Below, in pieces: positions 25,688-33,797 of a stretch of DNA of 64,000 bases. A model generated the notes under the pieces. It worked only from the letters and a program-made list of their open reading frames with translations, was not told the origin of the DNA and searched no databases. The translations under genes and the position numbers were made by a program. This DNA comes from Synechococcus sp. RS9909 (GTDB lineage: Bacteria; Cyanobacteriota; Cyanobacteriia; PCC-6307; Cyanobiaceae), in the NCBI RefSeq assembly GCF_014279595.1, contig NZ_CP047943.1:620001-684000 (forward strand), in the 5' to 3' direction. How positions within the stretch are numbered: the stretch's first letter is position 1; every line of letters begins with the position of its first letter.

Positions 25688-27106
25688 TTAGCAGCGTTGC
25701 CAGGGGCGCTCGATCAGTGCAGCGATCAGGGCAAGGATCGCCAGCAGCCCCAGCACGGGCGACAGGCCGATGCTGCTCACCAGGGTGCCCGCCAGCACCA
25801 GGGGGAGGCTGAGGGCGATGTTGATCAGGTTGTTCTGCAGGCCGAACACCCGCCCCCGCTGCTGTTCCGGAGTGTCTTCCTGGATGGTGGTCTGCGCCGG
25901 AATCGCCACCAGGGCGGCACCGACGCCGAGAATGCCGCAAAGGGTGAGCGTGGCGGCCAGCGAGCCCTTGAACTGGCTCAGCAGCAGCAGGGTCCAGGTG
26001 ATCGTGCCGAGGCCGGTGGCCGTGAGGCGGCGGCGGTTGAAGTGGTGACCCAACTGGGCCACCACCACAGCACCCACCGCCATCCCAAGCCCGCTCATCG
26101 CCAGCAGGGTGCCGAAGCCCGAGGGGCCGAGACTGCTGATCAGGGCTGCCAGCTGCAGGGCGAGCACATAGAGGGCCGCCAGCAGGCTGTAGAGGAACAC
26201 AAGATGCACCATGGCACTGCGCACGGTGGGGAAGCGTTGCAGCACCTGCAGCCCTTCCTTGATTTCGTGCCACACGGAGCGACCGGAGAGGTTGCGGGGT
26301 GGTTCGGCGCGATCGATGGCCAGCAGGCACAGCGCGGCCATGCCGTAGCAGAAGGGCAAAAGAACGAATTCGCCGCCTTCCAGGCCGATCCGTTCGGAGA
26401 GATGGTTCAGCCCGCGCAGGATCGGTTCGCCCAGGGCGAAGCCCACGATCGTGGCCCCCATGCTCGTGGTCTGATACAGGGAATTGGCGGCGAGCAGGTG
26501 CTCCCCCGGCACCAGCCAGGTGATCGCCGCCTGTTCAGCCGGGGCGAAGAACTGGGTGAGGATCGATTCCAGGAAGGTCATCAGCACCAGACCCCAATAC
26601 CCCCAGGGCAAACCAAGGATCAGGGGCCCTGGAATCAGAAAGAGGGGGGTGAACAACACCAGCAGGGCCCGCAGCCCGTTGGAGGCCACCATCACCCGGC
26701 GCTTGGGCCAGCGGTCCACCCACACACCGGCCACGCTGCCCAACACCATCGCCGGAATGGTGTTGGCCACGAAAATACCGGTGGCCAGGAGGGTGATCAC
26801 CTGGGTGCGGGTGCTGATGTCGAAGCCGATATCCGAGGCCACCTCCGCCAGAACGCCGTTCTGCTCCGAGGTGAGCAGCAGGTGCTGATCGATCAGAAAC
26901 ACCATCAGCACGATGTAGAACTTGTCGGCCAGCTGGGAGAAGATCTGACCGATCCAGAGCTTGCGAAAGTCCACGAGGCGGAGCACCGCCTGCAGGCCTC
27001 GCCCGCCCTCAGGGTTTTCACTGGTCGGCAGGGCCGGCTCCGGAGTGTTCAGGGATGGACCGCTCAAGATGGCTGGCACGACCGGCTCATGATCGCCCAG
27101 CCTCAC
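25688..27106 (-). CDS. Major facilitator superfamily transporter
   Basis: A protein of up to 472 residues with about twelve hydrophobic segments beginning after an N-terminal soluble stretch of about 45 residues (LVDFRKLWIGQIFSQLADKF). The conserved cytoplasmic loop between TM2 and TM3 has the shape GVWVDRWPKRRVM, as in MFS permeases; the long loop at about 250-290 separates the two halves. The family resembles MFS_3/enterobactin-exporter-like proteins; the substrate is unknown. The start used is a GTG at 27106, which overlaps recO by 20 bases; the true start may lie up to about 40 codons further in. Confidence 0.85.
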   Translation of the reverse strand: MRLGDHEPVVPAILSGPSLNTPEPALPTSENPEGGRGLQAVLRLVDFRKLWIGQIFSQLADKFYIVLMVFLIDQHLLLTSEQNGVLAEVASDIGFDISTRTQVITLLATGIFVANTIPAMVLGSVAGVWVDRWPKRRVMVASNGLRALLVLFTPLFLIPGPLILGLPWGYWGLVLMTFLESILTQFFAPAEQAAITWLVPGEHLLAANSLYQTTSMGATIVGFALGEPILRGLNHLSERIGLEGGEFVLLPFCYGMAALCLLAIDRAEPPRNLSGRSVWHEIKEGLQVLQRFPTVRSAMVHLVFLYSLLAALYVLALQLAALISSLGPSGFGTLLAMSGLGMAVGAVVVAQLGHHFNRRRLTATGLGTITWTLLLLSQFKGSLAATLTLCGILGVGAALVAIPAQTTIQEDTPEQQRGRVFGLQNNLINIALSLPLVLAGTLVSSIGLSPVLGLLAILALIAALIERPWQRC

Positions 27107-27872
27107 GCACCATGGCGAGCGCGCGGACGGGCCGGGGCAGATGGCTGCGGATCCAGCACTCCACCACGGTGAGCAGGCGCAGCCACACCTCGGGAGGTCC
27201 CATCAGGGCACCGTCCCGCCGCCGGGGCAGCTCGGCCCGTGGCAGCCGTTGCAGCAGGGCCAGTTCGGAAGGGTTGAGCTGAATCGCAGCCCCTGCTTGC
27301 GAGCCGATGGCGAAGCCTTCATCTGCGAGCAGACTGCAGCGCCATTCCCACTGGCCGATGGGCGGCAGCAGGGGGGCTCCGCTGCGGCAGCAGCTCTGCA
27401 GGGGAAGCCCGTAGCCGCCCAGGGCGAGCAGGTGCACGGCAGCCTGCACCGTGGTGGCCAGGGCGAGGCCTGGTTCCGGTGCGGATGTCCGGCTGCAGGT
27501 TTCCAGCCGCTCCAGATGCATCAGCACGGTGTCGAGCAGGCCTGGAATCGGGTCATCGCCCGCCACCAGGGCGATGCAGAGTTCGGCCAGGGCCTGGGCT
27601 CCGGCCAAGGTGTCGAGCCGTTGGCCAACGGCGATGAAACTGTGCTGCACCCGCAGTTGCCGGAGGCGCGGTAACCCACGCTGGCCCACCACCTGGAGCT
27701 CCAGCAGGGTGAGTGGAACGGCGGCGGCCAGGCTGCTGCGGGGCCGGCGTGCGCCGGGCACGGCCAGCCGGATCACCCCGGTCTCAGCGCTCAGCACCGT
27801 GAGCAAGCGGTCGTGCTCCCCGAGGGGGCCTGCCTTGAGGGCGAGGGCCTCGAGGCGCCGGTCAGTCCCCAC
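27087..27872 (-). CDS. recO: DNA repair protein RecO
   Basis: A 261-residue recombination mediator that, with RecR, loads RecA on SSB-coated gaps. It has an N-terminal OB fold (EALALKAGPLGEHDRLLTVLSAETGVIRLAVPGAR in outline), the helical middle (ALAELCIALVAGDDPIPGLLDTVL) and a C-terminal RPVRAL segment. The zinc-finger cysteines seen in some RecO proteins are reduced to CC in SCCRSG. I chose the GTG at 27872 (VGTDRRLEAL), which overlaps the deoC-like stop by 11 bases; the frame is open much further up but there it runs through the deoC-like gene. Confidence 0.88.
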   Translation of the reverse strand: MGTDRRLEALALKAGPLGEHDRLLTVLSAETGVIRLAVPGARRPRSSLAAAVPLTLLELQVVGQRGLPRLRQLRVQHSFIAVGQRLDTLAGAQALAELCIALVAGDDPIPGLLDTVLMHLERLETCSRTSAPEPGLALATTVQAAVHLLALGGYGLPLQSCCRSGAPLLPPIGQWEWRCSLLADEGFAIGSQAGAAIQLNPSELALLQRLPRAELPRRRDGALMGPPEVWLRLLTVVECWIRSHLPRPVRALAMVREAGRS

Positions 27873-28566
27873 CGGCGTCGCGCGACTGGGGGCGGCGCAG
27901 TTCCTGCAGCAGCGAGGGACCGCGGCTGGTGCCGATGGCCGTGGCACCGGCCTCCACCAGGGTGATGCAGTGGTCGAGCCGATGCACCCCCCCCACGGCT
28001 TTGATGCCGCAGCGGCCGCGGCAGAGCGAGCGCAGCCGGCTGATCTGCTCCGCCGTGGCGGGTCCGCCGAAACCGTGGCCGCTCTGCACGGCGGCAGCAC
28101 CGGCATCGATCGCAGCCTCCACGGCCAGCTGCAGAGGGTCGTCTTCCCAGCGGCTCAGGTCGAGGATCACCGTGAGCGGCAGGCCGATGCCGGCAAGAGC
28201 GGCCAGTTCTTCGGCGAAATGGTTGGCGTCACCAGCGGCGAGTGCGGCCAGATCCGGGGCCACATCGAGGGCCTCGGCGCCCTGTTCGGCGGCCCATTCC
28301 GCCTCCGCCTGCTTGAGCTCGGCCGGCAAGGCGCCGAACGGGAAAGCGATTGAGGCGATCAGGCGTGTTGGGCCCGGTGGGCCCAGACGCTCGCGCGCTG
28401 TTGGCAACCGGCGCAGGCTGGTGCAGATCCCACCCATGCCCAGATGCCTGGCCGCATCACAACCCTCTAAAAACTGGTCGGGCGTCAGATGGGGGTCGAG
28501 CAGGGCGTGGTGGATCAGGGGGGCCAGCTCCGGCAGCTCCTGCCGTCGTCTGGGCGTCATGGTCAT
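27862..28566 (-). CDS. deoC: Deoxyribose-phosphate aldolase-like protein lacking the Schiff-base lysine
   Basis: A 234-residue TIM barrel with the DeoC outline: LIHHALLDPHLT start, GGICTSLRRL, IASIAFPFGAL, EALDVAPD with Asp101, and GIKAVGGVH with Lys189, equivalent to the second active-site lysine. The first and catalytic lysine, normally in a VKTSTGF motif, is replaced: here the segment reads AVQSGHGFGG with Gln161. A classic class I aldolase needs that lysine, so activity is doubtful or altered. It sits between hpf and recO in a tight minus-strand run. Confidence 0.82.
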   Translation of the reverse strand: MTMTPRRRQELPELAPLIHHALLDPHLTPDQFLEGCDAARHLGMGGICTSLRRLPTARERLGPPGPTRLIASIAFPFGALPAELKQAEAEWAAEQGAEALDVAPDLAALAAGDANHFAEELAALAGIGLPLTVILDLSRWEDDPLQLAVEAAIDAGAAAVQSGHGFGGPATAEQISRLRSLCRGRCGIKAVGGVHRLDHCITLVEAGATAIGTSRGPSLLQELRRPQSRDAGGD

Positions 28567-28581
28567 CGCTGCGGTGCCGGT

Positions 28582-29169
28582 TCAGGTCCGAGCCTGGATC
28601 ACGCCGTAGCCGCCGTGGTTCCGGCGGTAGATCACCTGCAGGTCGCCCGTGCTGGCATCGCGGAACAGGTAGAAGTCATGATCGATCACGTCGAGTTGGT
28701 GCCGCGCTTCCTCCAGGCTCATCGGTGGCATGGCGAAATACTTGCGGCGCACGCCTGGGTCGGGGAGCTGCACCTCCTTGCCATCGAGCAGAGACCCATC
28801 GATTGGAGCCGCATCAGCGATCGCGTCCGTTGGCGGCGTTTCGCTGGCCCGATGGCCGTTGCTGTGGTGGTGATCGCTGTGGCGTTCCTTGAAGCGACGC
28901 AGCTGGCGGCAGAGCTTGCTCGCCACCAGATCAATGCTGGCGTAAAGGTTTTCACTGCGCTCCTGGGCCCGGATCACCGTGCCGTTCGCGAACACCGTCA
29001 CCTCGGCGGTCTGTTGCGGCACCCGCGGGTTGCGGGCCACCGAAAGATGCACATCCGCTTCCTTCACCATGTCGTCGAAATGCTGCACCGCCCGCTCGAG
29101 TTTTGACTGGGTGTAGTCGCGCAGGGCAGGGGTCAGCTCGAGATTGCGACCATGGATCAGCAGCTTCAT
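28582..29169 (-). CDS. hpf: Long-form ribosome hibernation promoting factor (LrtA)
   Basis: The 195-residue protein has the S30AE N-terminal domain ([27 protein letters not shown] in outline, then [21 protein letters not shown]) at 1-100. A variable linker rich in His/Asp/Ala follows, then the C-terminal dimerisation domain ([41 protein letters not shown]) at 140-195. It dimerises 70S ribosomes into inactive 100S particles. The cyanobacterial form is the light-repressed LrtA. It is divergent from lipB with almost no space between the coding regions. Confidence 0.95.
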   Translation of the reverse strand: MKLLIHGRNLELTPALRDYTQSKLERAVQHFDDMVKEADVHLSVARNPRVPQQTAEVTVFANGTVIRAQERSENLYASIDLVASKLCRQLRRFKERHSDHHHSNGHRASETPPTDAIADAAPIDGSLLDGKEVQLPDPGVRRKYFAMPPMSLEEARHQLDVIDHDFYLFRDASTGDLQVIYRRNHGGYGVIQART

Positions 29170-29181
29170 GGCATCCCTCCG

Positions 29182-29907
29182 GTGCCGGTTGATATCCGCA
29201 ACCTAGAGACGCCATCCCCGTCAGCCCAGAGGGCTGCGGCATTTCTTTTTGAGCCCCCCTCGCCGGTGGCGTTTCCTCAAGCCTGGGTCTGGCAGCGCCG
29301 CTGGCAGGAACGGCTGCTGGCGGCGCAGGGTGCTGCTGTGCCGGAGGCGGTGTGGTTGCTGCAGCATTCCCCCTGCTACACCCTCGGCCGCGGCGCCAGC
29401 GAGGAGCATCTGCGCTTTGAGCCCTCCACCCCTCCGGCGCCTCTGCATCGGATTGATCGGGGCGGTGAGGTGACCCATCACGCACCGGGGCAGCTGGTGG
29501 CTTACCCGGTGCTGGACCTGCGCCGGCATCAGCCCGACCTGCACTGGTATCTGCGCCAGCTGGAGCAGGTGGTGCTCGATGTGTTGCTGGCGCTGGAGCT
29601 GCGGGGGGAGCGCCTCAATGGCCTGACCGGCATCTGGCTGGAGGGGCGCAAGCTGGCGGCGATCGGCGTGGGCTGCCGTCGCTGGGTGACCCAGCACGGC
29701 CTGGCGCTCAACGTGAGCTGCGATCTGCGTGGCTTCGAGGCCGTCGTGCCCTGTGGCCTCGCGGGCCGGGCGGTGGGGAACCTGAATGCATGGATCCCGG
29801 GTCTGACGGTGGCGCAGGTGCAGCCGCTGTTGCGTCAGGCCCTGGCGGAACGCTTCCAGTTGCGCTGGCTTGCCGGCGAGGCCATTGCCGAACCGGAGCC
29901 GGGGTGA
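29182..29907 (+). CDS. lipB: Octanoyl-[acyl-carrier-protein]-protein N-octanoyltransferase
   Basis: LipB moves octanoate from ACP to lipoyl domains, here presumably including the PDH E2 encoded at 32437. Motifs present are [22 protein letters not shown], the acyl-thioester/Lys region [27 protein letters not shown], and catalytic Cys in VVPCGL. The start is uncertain: GTG at 29182 keeps the frame clear of hpf, an earlier start at 29152 would overlap it, and GTG at 29266 would still keep all motifs. The N-terminal 25 residues are low in family similarity. Confidence 0.9.
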   Translation: MPVDIRNLETPSPSAQRAAAFLFEPPSPVAFPQAWVWQRRWQERLLAAQGAAVPEAVWLLQHSPCYTLGRGASEEHLRFEPSTPPAPLHRIDRGGEVTHHAPGQLVAYPVLDLRRHQPDLHWYLRQLEQVVLDVLLALELRGERLNGLTGIWLEGRKLAAIGVGCRRWVTQHGLALNVSCDLRGFEAVVPCGLAGRAVGNLNAWIPGLTVAQVQPLLRQALAERFQLRWLAGEAIAEPEPG

Positions 29908-29935
29908 TAGCCCTGGGCGACCCTGTTGCACCGTC

Positions 29936-31882
29936 GTGACCTCGTCTGCTGCGCAAGCCACCTGGACGCCCACCGCCCGAGAGCGCAGCGCCCTGGCCCG
30001 TCAGGAACATGTGCAGGCCCTGGGCCGGGTGGATCAGATCTGGCCCTGGCTGAAGCGGCATCACGGTGAGGTGATGGCGGTGGAGGCCCCCCATGCCACC
30101 CACGCGGAGCGGTTCAGTTATCGGGAGCTGGCGGATCGGATCGAGCGGGCGGCCGCAGCCTTTGCCGCATTGGGTCTCCGCAGCGGCGATGTGGTGGGGC
30201 TGTTCGCGGAGAACAGTCCCCGCTGGTTGGTGGCGGATCAAGGCCTGATGCGCGCCGGTGCCGTGGCTGCGGTGCGTGGCGCGGCCGCTCCCGTGGAGGA
30301 GCTGCGCTACATCCTTGACGACTGCGGCGCTGTCGCCCTGGTGGTGCAGAACGCTGAGATCTGGCGCCGGCTCGCGTTGCCGCCGCAGCTGCACGCCCGC
30401 CTGCGTTTCGTGCTGCAGCTGGAGGGTGAAGCCCCTGAGGGTGTGCTCGACTTCGACACCTTTCTCGCCCATGCCGATGGCCAGCGGCCCCCGGATCCCG
30501 ATCAGGGGCGCGGGCGGGAGTCGGCGGCCACCACCACCGCCACGATCCTCTACACGAGTGGAACCACCGGGCAGCCCAAGGGTGTACCCCTGAGCCACGG
30601 CAACCTGCTGCACCAGATGCGCAGTCTCGCCTGCGTCGCCCGCCCGGAGCCCGGCACACCGGTGCTGAGCGTGCTGCCGATCTGGCATGCCTATGAACGC
30701 AGCGCTGAGTATTACTTCTTTTCCTGCGCCTGCTCGCAGAGCTACACCACGATCAAGCAGCTGAAGCGGGATCTGCCCCGGGTGAAACCGGTGGTGATGG
30801 TGACGGTGCCGCGCCTGTGGGAAGCGGTGCAGGCCGGTTTTGAGGATGTGCTGAAAACCTTCCCCGCCTCCCGCCAGCGTCTGTTGCGGGCGGCGCTCGC
30901 CAATAGCAGTGCCTATGGCCTCGCCCGCCGGCGTAGCCGCAATCTGATGCTGGAGCCGGTGCGTCGACGCGACCGGCTCGCGGCCCGGGCCGAAGCGCTG
31001 CGGCGCTGGCCTGCCCATGCACTCGCCTCGCGCCTGATCTGGCCGAAGCTGCGGCTCCAGCTCAGTGGCGGCCAGCTGCGTTATCCGATCAATGGCGGTG
31101 GGGCGATCGCCCCCCACGTGGATGCCTTTTTTGAAGCCGTCGGGATCGAACTGCTGGTGGGCTATGGCCTCACGGAAACCAGTCCGGTGGTGAGCTGCCG
31201 CCGCCCCTGGCACAACATCCGCGGCAGTTCCGGTCTGCCGATGCCCGACACGGAATTCCGGATCGTCGATCCCGACAGCCGCGCCCCTCTGGGATTTCCC
31301 CAGCGGGGGGTGGTGCTGGTGCGCGGCCCTCAGGTGATGGCGGGGTATCTCGGCAAGCCGGAGGCGACGGCCAAGGTGCTCGACGCTGACGGCTGGTTTG
31401 ACACCGGCGATCTGGGCATGCTGCTGCCGGATGGCTCCGTGGTGCTCACCGGCCGTGCCAAAGACACCATCGTGCTCAGCAGCGGCGAGAACATTGAACC
31501 GGGCCCCCTGGAGGAGGCCCTGGTGGCCAGTGATCTGATCGAGCAGGTGATGCTCGTGGGGCAGGACGAGCGTCAGCTCGGTGCCCTGGTGGTGCCGCGT
31601 GCCGAAGCGATGCGGGCCTGGGCGGCGGATCAGGGGCTGCAGCTGGCGGAGGATCTGGGCGGCAGCCCCGGGGATGACAACCTGCTGCGCCTGTTGCGCG
31701 GTGAACTGAACCGCCTGCTCAGCCAGCGCCCCGGATCAAGGGCCGATGAGCGCCTGGCGGGTATCGCCCTGGTGGAACCGTTTTCGATTGAGAACGGTCT
31801 GCTCACCCAGACGCTCAAACAACGTCGCGATCGGATCGGCCAGCGTGATGTCGCGGCGATCCGGTCGATCTACGGCCGCTGA
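29936..31882 (+). CDS. aas: Long-chain acyl-CoA / acyl-ACP synthetase (AMP-forming)
   Basis: The 648-residue adenylating enzyme has the P-loop-like ATILYTSGTTGQPKGVPLSH, an A4 region VLSVLPIWHAYERSAEYYF, VVMVTVPRLWE, the A5 motif GYGLTETSPVVS, the A7 motif DGWFDTGDLG and A8 LTGRAKDTIVLSSGENIEP. Cyanobacteria usually carry one such enzyme, acting mainly as acyl-ACP synthetase that recycles free fatty acids; the ACP preference is inferred from lineage, not sequence. The GTG start at 29936 is 28 bases after lipB. A strong hairpin follows the stop. Confidence 0.9.
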   Translation: MTSSAAQATWTPTARERSALARQEHVQALGRVDQIWPWLKRHHGEVMAVEAPHATHAERFSYRELADRIERAAAAFAALGLRSGDVVGLFAENSPRWLVADQGLMRAGAVAAVRGAAAPVEELRYILDDCGAVALVVQNAEIWRRLALPPQLHARLRFVLQLEGEAPEGVLDFDTFLAHADGQRPPDPDQGRGRESAATTTATILYTSGTTGQPKGVPLSHGNLLHQMRSLACVARPEPGTPVLSVLPIWHAYERSAEYYFFSCACSQSYTTIKQLKRDLPRVKPVVMVTVPRLWEAVQAGFEDVLKTFPASRQRLLRAALANSSAYGLARRRSRNLMLEPVRRRDRLAARAEALRRWPAHALASRLIWPKLRLQLSGGQLRYPINGGGAIAPHVDAFFEAVGIELLVGYGLTETSPVVSCRRPWHNIRGSSGLPMPDTEFRIVDPDSRAPLGFPQRGVVLVRGPQVMAGYLGKPEATAKVLDADGWFDTGDLGMLLPDGSVVLTGRAKDTIVLSSGENIEPGPLEEALVASDLIEQVMLVGQDERQLGALVVPRAEAMRAWAADQGLQLAEDLGGSPGDDNLLRLLRGELNRLLSQRPGSRADERLAGIALVEPFSIENGLLTQTLKQRRDRIGQRDVAAIRSIYGR

Positions 31883-31888
31883 GGGCAG

Positions 31889-31911
31889 GCCCGCTGGCTT
31901 GACCAGCGGGC
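31889..31911 (+). terminator. Perfect 9-bp hairpin after the acyl-ACP synthetase gene
   Basis: GCCCGCTGG (31889-31897) pairs exactly with CCAGCGGGC (31903-31911) around a 5-base loop, beginning 6 bases after the stop codon. No T tract follows, so it may be a factor-assisted terminator or a transcript-stabilising or processing hairpin rather than a classical intrinsic terminator. Confidence 0.55.
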
Positions 31912-31948
31912 GCCGGGCTGAGACGCTTGGCGCTTCTTCCCAACATCC

Positions 31949-32392
31949 ATGTCTGACGGCACCACCCTGTCGATCAAACGGTCCATCACGGTGCGCGCCG
32001 TGGTGACGCCGGCCTGGAAAGAGGAGGCCGAGCGTGAGCTGAGCAACGCCATTGCCACCAGCGATCAGCAGCTGGCCCAGCTGGAGCAGGAGGGACAGCA
32101 GGTGGTGGAGGAGATCCGCCGGCAGAGCGCCAACCCGCTCGATCCCCGTGTGCAGGAGCAGGTGGCCCAGGTGCAGCAGCAGGTGGCCGCCAAGCGGGCC
32201 GAGCTGGAGGAGCAGAAGCGGAACGTGCTCCAGCAGCAGGCCCAGGTGCGGGAGCTGGAGATGGAGCAGATCGTGGAGCAGGGCCAGATCGAGAGCTTCT
32301 GCGACCTCAAGGTGGGCGACAACCTTGTGACCAAGATGCAGGTTGCTGTGGTGGTGCGCGACGGCGTGGTCGAGTCGATCGAGCAGGGCTGA
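31949..32392 (+). CDS. YlqD-like coiled-coil protein
   Basis: A 147-residue, Gln/Glu-rich protein. An N-terminal strand segment (LSIKRSITVRAVVTPAWKEE) leads into a long coiled coil at about 28-110 (EQEGQQVVEEIRRQS, QVQQQVAAKRAELEEQKRN). A short C-terminal beta domain (DLKVGDNLVTKMQVAVVVRDGVV) follows. This matches the YlqD family, conserved in cyanobacteria with unknown role. It lies 44 bases upstream of the PDH E2 gene and may share its transcript. Confidence 0.8.
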   Translation: MSDGTTLSIKRSITVRAVVTPAWKEEAERELSNAIATSDQQLAQLEQEGQQVVEEIRRQSANPLDPRVQEQVAQVQQQVAAKRAELEEQKRNVLQQQAQVRELEMEQIVEQGQIESFCDLKVGDNLVTKMQVAVVVRDGVVESIEQG

Positions 32393-32436
32393 GCGGACCC
32401 GTAAAATCCCCCTACTCAGCCCTTCTGGAGACGGTT

Positions 32437-33780
32437 TTGGCGACCCACGACATCTTTATGCCTGCCCTCAGCTCCACCATGACTGAGGGCAAGATCGTGG
32501 AGTGGTTGAAGCAGCCTGGCGACAAGGTGGCCAGGGGGGAATCGGTGTTGGTGGTCGAGTCGGACAAGGCCGACATGGACGTGGAGTCGTTCAACGAGGG
32601 CTATCTGGCGGCCGTGTTGATGCCCGCCGGCAGCACCGCACCGGTGGGCGAAACGATCGGCCTGATCGTGGAAAGCGAAGCGGAGATTGCTGCGGCCCAG
32701 GCCAAAGCTGGTGGTGGAGGTGGCGCTGCGACCCCGGCTGCCGCACCAGCCCCCGCAACGGCCCATGCAACGGCCCCCACACCTGCGCCCCCGGCGGCTC
32801 CAGCGCCTGCTCCTGCAGCTGCCGTTGTGCCGCCGGCCCTTGAGCAGCCTGCCGCGCTGGCGAATGGCCGGATTGTGGCCAGCCCCCGGGCCAAGAAATT
32901 GGCGGCCCAGATGGGCGTTGAGCTCACCAAAGTGCGGGGCAGTGGTCCGAATGGCCGGATTCAGGCTGAGGATGTGGAGCGGGCGGCCGGTCGTCCGGTG
33001 ACGCCACCGCGGGTGGGCGAAGGCACGGCCGTGGCGATCGTGGCTGGGGCTGCTTCGGCCGCTCCCACGGCGCCAGCCTCACCCGCGGGCAACAGCTTTG
33101 GGGCCCCCGGCGAGACCGTGGCCTTCAACACGCTGCAGCAGGCCGTCAATCGCAACATGGAAGCGAGCCTGGCGGTGCCTTGTTTCCGCGTGGGGTACAC
33201 CATCACCACCGACAAGTTCGACGCCTTCTACAAGCAGGTGAAGCCCAAGGGCGTCACGATGACGGCGCTGCTGGCCAAGGCCGTGGCGGTGACCCTGGCC
33301 CGGCACCCCCAGGTGAATGCCGCCACCACGGCTGCGGGGATGGCCTACCCCGCCGATGTGAATGTGGCGATCGCTGTGGCGATGGAAGGCGGTGGCCTGA
33401 TCACACCGGTGCTGCGCCAGGCCGATCGCACCGATCTCTACGCGATGTCGCGTCAGTGGGCCGATCTGGTGAAGCGCTCCCGCAGCAAGCAGCTGCAACC
33501 TGAGGACTACAGCACCGGCACCTTCACCCTGTCGAACCTGGGCATGTTCGGTGTGGATCGTTTTGATGCGATCTTGCCTCCGGGCACCGGCGCGATTCTG
33601 GCGGTGGCCGCCTCCCGTCCCACGGTGGTGGCCGGCAACGATGGCTCGATTGCTGTGAAGCGGCAGATGCAGGTGAACCTCACGGCCGACCATCGAGTGA
33701 TCTATGGCGCTGATGGCGCCGCCTTCCTCAAGGATCTGGCCGAACTAATTGAAACCAGGCCGGAAAGCCTGGCGATGTGA
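32437..33780 (+). CDS. pdhC: Dihydrolipoamide acetyltransferase, E2 of pyruvate dehydrogenase
   Basis: The 447-residue E2 has an N-terminal lipoyl domain (1-80) with lipoyl Lys44 in VESDKADMDVE. An Ala/Pro-rich linker (about 85-135) leads to the peripheral subunit-binding domain (ASPRAKKLAAQMGVELTKV, GPNGRIQAEDVE), a second Ala/Pro linker, and the catalytic domain from about 225. His419 in TADHRVIYGADG is the catalytic histidine; the Tyr-for-Asp change in the HRxxDG motif is also seen in plastid-type E2. The start is a TTG at 32437. It makes acetyl-CoA for fatty acid synthesis and the TCA cycle. Confidence 0.95.
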   Translation: MATHDIFMPALSSTMTEGKIVEWLKQPGDKVARGESVLVVESDKADMDVESFNEGYLAAVLMPAGSTAPVGETIGLIVESEAEIAAAQAKAGGGGGAATPAAAPAPATAHATAPTPAPPAAPAPAPAAAVVPPALEQPAALANGRIVASPRAKKLAAQMGVELTKVRGSGPNGRIQAEDVERAAGRPVTPPRVGEGTAVAIVAGAASAAPTAPASPAGNSFGAPGETVAFNTLQQAVNRNMEASLAVPCFRVGYTITTDKFDAFYKQVKPKGVTMTALLAKAVAVTLARHPQVNAATTAAGMAYPADVNVAIAVAMEGGGLITPVLRQADRTDLYAMSRQWADLVKRSRSKQLQPEDYSTGTFTLSNLGMFGVDRFDAILPPGTGAILAVAASRPTVVAGNDGSIAVKRQMQVNLTADHRVIYGADGAAFLKDLAELIETRPESLAM

Positions 33781-33797
33781 TTAGGGGGTAGTGATAA

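Noticed and set aside
25697-27172. Long open frame antisense to the MFS transporter
   Set aside because: Same reason: Gly/Gln/His-rich shadow of a GC-rich gene, no recognisable protein features.
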